In this document: in pieces, positions 5,833-6,265 of the stretch
How the letters are laid out: each line of letters starts with the position of its first letter
Numbering within the stretch: the first letter of the stretch is position 1
Source: an uncultured Muribaculaceae bacterium
Lineage (GTDB): Bacteria > Bacteroidota > Bacteroidia > Bacteroidales > Muribaculaceae
NCBI GenBank assembly: GCA_904502025.1
Contig: CAJGDJ010000063.1
Coordinates: 1-6,265, forward strand
Direction: 5' to 3'
Length of the DNA: 6,265 nucleotides
Program-made: the position numbers and the translations under genes
The notes under the pieces: generated by a model
What the model saw: only the letters and a program-made list of their open reading frames with translations
Databases searched by the model: none
Told to the model about the DNA's origin: nothing

Positions 5833-5863
5833 CAAAGTTAAAGACATTAAATTGCATATCAAA
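5833..5863 (-). promoter_or_regulatory. Complete Bacteroidetes promoter of the lipoprotein cluster
   Basis: On the minus strand TTTG (5860-5863) is followed after exactly 19 bp by TAACTTTG (5833-5840), matching both the -33 and -7 elements of the primary sigma factor of Bacteroidetes at the standard spacing. Transcription should start near 5826, leaving a leader of about 74 nt before the lipoprotein ATG. This is the best promoter in the window. Confidence 0.75.
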
Positions 5864-5881
5864 TTGTCTTTTGTTGTCTTT
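5840..5881. promoter_or_regulatory. Candidate operator: AAAGACA half-sites over the lipoprotein promoter
   Basis: AAAGACA at 5840-5846 is inverted as TGTCTTT at 5865-5871, spanning the spacer between the -7 and -33 boxes. A second inverted copy sits at 5875-5881. The two right-hand copies belong to a direct repeat TTGTCTTT (5864-5871 and 5874-5881) with a 10-bp period, one helical turn, so bound proteins would line up on one DNA face. Three related half-sites over and upstream of the promoter suggest a dimeric or cooperative regulator; none is identified here. Confidence 0.45.
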
Positions 5882-5963
5882 CTGGTGAGGTGGTTTTTCT
5901 TAAATTCAGGTCTTTATTTGTTTAAAAACTATGGATTTATTGCATGAATGATAATTTTATTTG

Positions 5964-5971
5964 TATTTTTG
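5964..5971 (+). promoter_or_regulatory. Bacteroidetes -7 element for the ATPase gene
   Basis: TATTTTTG is an exact TAnnTTTG match. The -33 position has only ATTG (5939-5942, 21-bp spacer), so the promoter is of middling strength on paper. The start of transcription would fall near 5978, at the left arm of the dyads that follow, leaving a leader of roughly 46 nt. Confidence 0.5.
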
Positions 5972-5973
5972 CA

Positions 5974-6012
5974 TTATCGTAACCATCGTTACGGTAATGT
6001 GTATTACGATAA
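5974..6012. promoter_or_regulatory. Tandem and nested dyads in the ATPase leader: double operator or RNA hairpins
   Basis: Three perfect inverted pairs share this 39-bp block: CGTAAC (5978-5983) with GTTACG (5988-5993), loop CATC; GTAAT (5994-5998) with ATTAC (6003-6007), loop GTGT; and the outer pair TTATCGTAA (5974-5982) with TTACGATAA (6004-6012). The repeated core CGTAA/TTACG gives four half-sites in alternating orientation. Starting at the predicted transcription start, it could bind a repressor dimer pair, or fold in RNA as two small hairpins versus one long stem. Confidence 0.6.
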
Positions 6013-6023
6013 AACTTATAGGT

Positions 6024-6265
6024 ATGAGATTTTTTGATAGAGAAGAAGAGTTTGAAAAGCTTAGAGAAATTGAGGAAGTGTCTCATGAGGTAGCCCAATT
6101 TACAATCATTACGGGAAGACGTCGTATTGGTAAGACTGAGATGGTCAAGAAGTTTTATGAGAACAAGACAATGCTATACTTTTTTGTTGCTCGTAAAGCG
6201 GAAGCCGATCTATGCGAGATATTCGTTGATGAGATTCGCACAAAGCTCAATATACCAATGCTAGA
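6024..6265 (+). CDS. AAA-type ATPase, ATPase_2/DUF234-like (5' part, runs off right edge)
   Basis: From the ATG at 6024 the frame is open for 80 codons to the window end. It starts MRFFDREEEFEKL, the usual opening of ATPase_2-family proteins (F-x-x-R-x-x-E-x-x-x-L), and has the Walker A motif GRRRIGKT at residues 31-38 after the hydrophobic strand AQFTIIT. A further strand TMLYFFVARK follows, as in this family. Walker B, the sensor region and any C-terminal nuclease-like or DUF234 domain lie beyond the edge. These ATPases are common in Bacteroidales, archaea and others, often in many copies per genome, and their cellular role is mostly unknown. It is divergent from the lipoprotein cluster and led by a dyad-rich leader. 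Family assignment is firm; the exact subtype is not. Confidence 0.88.
   Translation, partial: MRFFDREEEFEKLREIEEVSHEVAQFTIITGRRRIGKTEMVKKFYENKTMLYFFVARKAEADLCEIFVDEIRTKLNIPML

Overview
The window looks like Bacteroidales (phylum Bacteroidota) chromosome carrying a decayed mobile-element remnant at its left edge. Three things point to this group: several intergenic spaces hold matches to the Bacteroidetes -7 promoter element TAnnTTTG; most starts lack a clear Shine-Dalgarno sequence; and the gene content fits (a MobV relaxase of the type seen on Bacteroides mobilizable elements, a group B [FeFe]-hydrogenase, a YjjU-like patatin). Assignment below the order is not possible from the sequence alone.

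Left region (1-1093). On the minus strand lies a broken MobV/Pre relaxase gene. It has lost the N-terminal segment that should carry the catalytic residue. It is also cut by an in-frame amber codon (366-368) at a place where the family normally has Gln, and the coiled-coil C-terminal frame stays open past the stop to the window edge. The 281-bp gap to the next gene holds no gene but is dense in inverted repeats (923-950, 977-1000, 1001-1074).

Central region (1094-4296). A complete group B monomeric [FeFe]-hydrogenase gene (minus strand) is transcribed divergently from a two-gene plus-strand operon: a patatin-like phospholipase, then 13 bp later a flavin reductase-like FMN protein. The 113-bp space between the two divergent ATGs contains a TAnnTTTG -7 box for each direction and a 28-bp imperfect palindrome between them. 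A strong hairpin with T-tracts in both directions (4253-4296) ends the plus-strand operon and the converging minus-strand cluster.

Right region (4297-6265). A minus-strand three-gene cluster encodes a lipoprotein, a 108-residue membrane protein and a zinc-ribbon/TM2-domain membrane protein, in that order of transcription. It is driven by a textbook Bacteroidetes promoter (TTTG, 19 bp, TAACTTTG) embedded in repeated AAAGACA half-sites. All three products are predicted to be at or in the envelope, so they may form one membrane complex of unknown role. Divergent from it is the start of an AAA-type ATPase (ATPase_2-like, Walker A GRRRIGKT), which runs off the right edge. Its leader begins with two back-to-back dyads (5974-6012) that look like a double operator or paired RNA hairpins.

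The least understood parts are the three-gene envelope cluster and the dyad-rich leader of the ATPase gene. The remainder is recognisable metabolism plus a mobile-element remnant. No CRISPR array, tRNA, rRNA, intact transposase or integrase was found.
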